This document shows positions 63,085 through 64,000 of a DNA stretch of 64,000 nucleotides, in pieces. A model generated the notes under the pieces. The model saw nothing but the letters and a program-made list of their open reading frames with translations, did no database searches and was not told where the DNA came from. Source of the stretch: Bacterioplanes sp965233665. GTDB lineage: Bacteria > Pseudomonadota > Gammaproteobacteria > Pseudomonadales > Oceanobacteraceae. The stretch lies in NCBI GenBank assembly GCA_965233665.1, contig CBDDTG010000054.1:15346-79345 (forward strand). Direction: 5' to 3'. The position numbers were made by a program, and so were the translations under genes. The number at the start of each line of letters is the position of its first letter. The first letter of the stretch is position 1.

Positions 63085-63384
63085 TTAGTGGCCGTGGTTG
63101 CGGGCGACTATTTTCTCTTTGTGTTTGATGACCTGACGGTCGAGTTTATCGATCATGGAGTCGATGGCGGCGTACATGTCTTCTTGCTCGCAGCTGGCGT
63201 GCAGGTCGGCACCGCTGACATGAATCGTGGCTTCGGCTTTTTGACCACTTTTTTCCACCGTCAGCGTGACCTGACCTGTGGTGATGTTGTCAAAGTGACG
63301 TTCCAGCTTGGCCATTTTTTCTTCCACATAGGCCTGCAGTGAATCAGTAATTTCAACATGATGACCACTGACATTGATTTGCAT
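63085..63384 (-). CDS. hpf: ribosome hibernation promoting factor (short form)
   Basis: This 99-residue HPF/YfiA-type protein binds the 30S decoding region and promotes 100S ribosome dimers in stationary phase. MQINVSGHHVEITDSLQAYV and the DLHASCEQEDMYAAIDSMID segment are diagnostic. It lacks the long-form dimerisation tail, so it is the short gammaproteobacterial type. AAGGAG precedes the ATG. Confidence 0.96.
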   Translation of the reverse strand: MQINVSGHHVEITDSLQAYVEEKMAKLERHFDNITTGQVTLTVEKSGQKAEATIHVSGADLHASCEQEDMYAAIDSMIDKLDRQVIKHKEKIVARNHGH

Positions 63385-63419
63385 ATCCAGACTCCTTTAG
63401 CTGGTGGATGTCGCAGTAG

Positions 63420-64000
63420 CTAGATCAGCTGCTTCCGCTCATTCGAGGGTGGAATCAGCATGGCTTCACGATATTTGGCCACCGTACGGCGGGCGACCTT
63501 GATGCCTTTGTCACCCAGTAAAGTCGCGATTTTGTTATCGCTCAACGGTTTACGGGCATTTTCTTCGGCAATCAACTTTTTGATCATGGCACGAATGGCA
63601 GTCGATGAACATTCACCGCCGCTGTCGGTGCTGACATGGCTGGAGAAGAAATACTTCAACTCAAACACACCGCGCGGTGTGTGCATGTATTTTTGTGTGG
63701 TCACCCGTGAAATGGTCGATTCGTGCATGTCGACGGCTTCCGCGATGTCGTGCAGCACCAGCGGCTTCATCGCTTCTTCACCTTGCTCGAAGAACTCAAT
63801 CTGATATTCCACGATCTTGGTGGCCACGCGCAGCAGGGTATCGTTACGACTCTGCAGACTTTTTATAAACCAGCGCGCTTCCTGTAAATGATCCTTAAGA
63901 AAGGTATTGTCAGCGCTGCTGTCCGAGCGTTTGACCAGTGCCGCATAGTCGGCGTTAACCCGTAGTTTTGGGGCAATATCCGGGTTGAGTTCGACGCGCC
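63420..64000 (-). CDS. rpoN: RNA polymerase sigma-54 factor, C-terminal part (5' end outside window)
   Basis: The minus-strand frame is open to the window edge and encodes the last 190-odd residues of sigma-54. The core-binding/C-terminal part is followed by the helix-turn-helix (LHDIAEAVDMHESTISRVTT) and the RpoN box (ARRTVAKYREAM) that reads the -24 element. Family knowledge: it needs AAA+ activators and controls nitrogen, motility and other genes. It is the first gene of the hpf-ptsN-rapZ-ptsO cluster, which modulates nitrogen-related functions. Confidence 0.97.
   Translation of the reverse strand, partial: RVELNPDIAPKLRVNADYAALVKRSDSSADNTFLKDHLQEARWFIKSLQSRNDTLLRVATKIVEYQIEFFEQGEEAMKPLVLHDIAEAVDMHESTISRVTTQKYMHTPRGVFELKYFFSSHVSTDSGGECSSTAIRAMIKKLIAEENARKPLSDNKIATLLGDKGIKVARRTVAKYREAMLIPPSNERKQLI

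Noticed and set aside
1..64000. tRNA, rRNA, riboswitch or CRISPR array
   Set aside because: No cloverleaf, rRNA-like stretch, regularly spaced repeats or recognisable riboswitch core was seen on reading both strands; covariance searches could not be run.

Overview
The window is a stretch of gammaproteobacterial chromosome. Conserved blocks point to an aerobic, flagellar-type member of the Oceanospirillales/Pseudomonadales side of the class: rplM-rpsI-petABC-sspAB, gatCAB divergent from mreBCD-maf-rng-yhdP, and rpoN-hpf-ptsN-rapZ-ptsO followed by mgtE. The genus cannot be named from the sequence alone. No tRNA, rRNA or CRISPR array was seen.

Layout. 0-5 kb: the end-truncated D-amino-acid dehydrogenase dadA, divergent from its Lrp-type regulator, then a small hypothetical gene, a lipoprotein and a chemotaxis receptor, with two different short inverted-repeat elements between them. 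4.8-10.7 kb: an XRE-cupin regulator facing a BenE-type transporter across a clear palindromic operator, then a MocR-type PLP regulator facing a cyanide-insensitive bd-type quinol oxidase operon (cioA-cioB plus a 38-codon third gene). 10.8-19.6 kb: a secreted phospholipase D-like protein, a TetR-adaptor-RND efflux operon broken by five single-base frameshifts, and a PAS-GGDEF diguanylate cyclase.

19.6-28 kb is the accessory region and the most interesting part. A minus-strand group encodes a Mor-like (phage Mu middle regulator family) DNA-binding protein, a very AT-rich gene for a roughly 746-residue Lys/Glu-rich coiled-coil protein with a Cys-containing C-terminal region, and a permuted NlpC/P60-like hydrolase. 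Next to it lie an MltF-type lytic transglycosylase and, divergent from that, a run of six very small genes that begins with a near-identical tandem pair. I do not recognise these as a named system. A faint resemblance of some of the small proteins to RebB (R-body) proteins is offered only as a hypothesis.

28-33 kb: a CadC-like regulator with a TPR-type C-terminus, divergent from a DsbD/CcdA-like membrane protein, a TlpA-like thioredoxin and a two-domain redoxin. This is probably a periplasmic thiol-redox operon. 33-64 kb is mostly housekeeping: release factor 3, ribosomal proteins L13 and S9, the cytochrome bc1 complex, SspA/SspB, an MFS transporter, fumarase C, CreA, several small envelope proteins, the GatCAB amidotransferase, the MreBCD cell-shape genes with Maf and RNase G, YhdP, a nitrilase-family amidase, YjgA/DarP, MgtE, and the nitrogen-PTS/sigma-54 cluster, which runs off the right edge inside rpoN.

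Two copies of a 250-260 bp MITE-like element sit exactly behind the stop codons of two unrelated genes. In one case the element separates the gene from its own intrinsic terminator.
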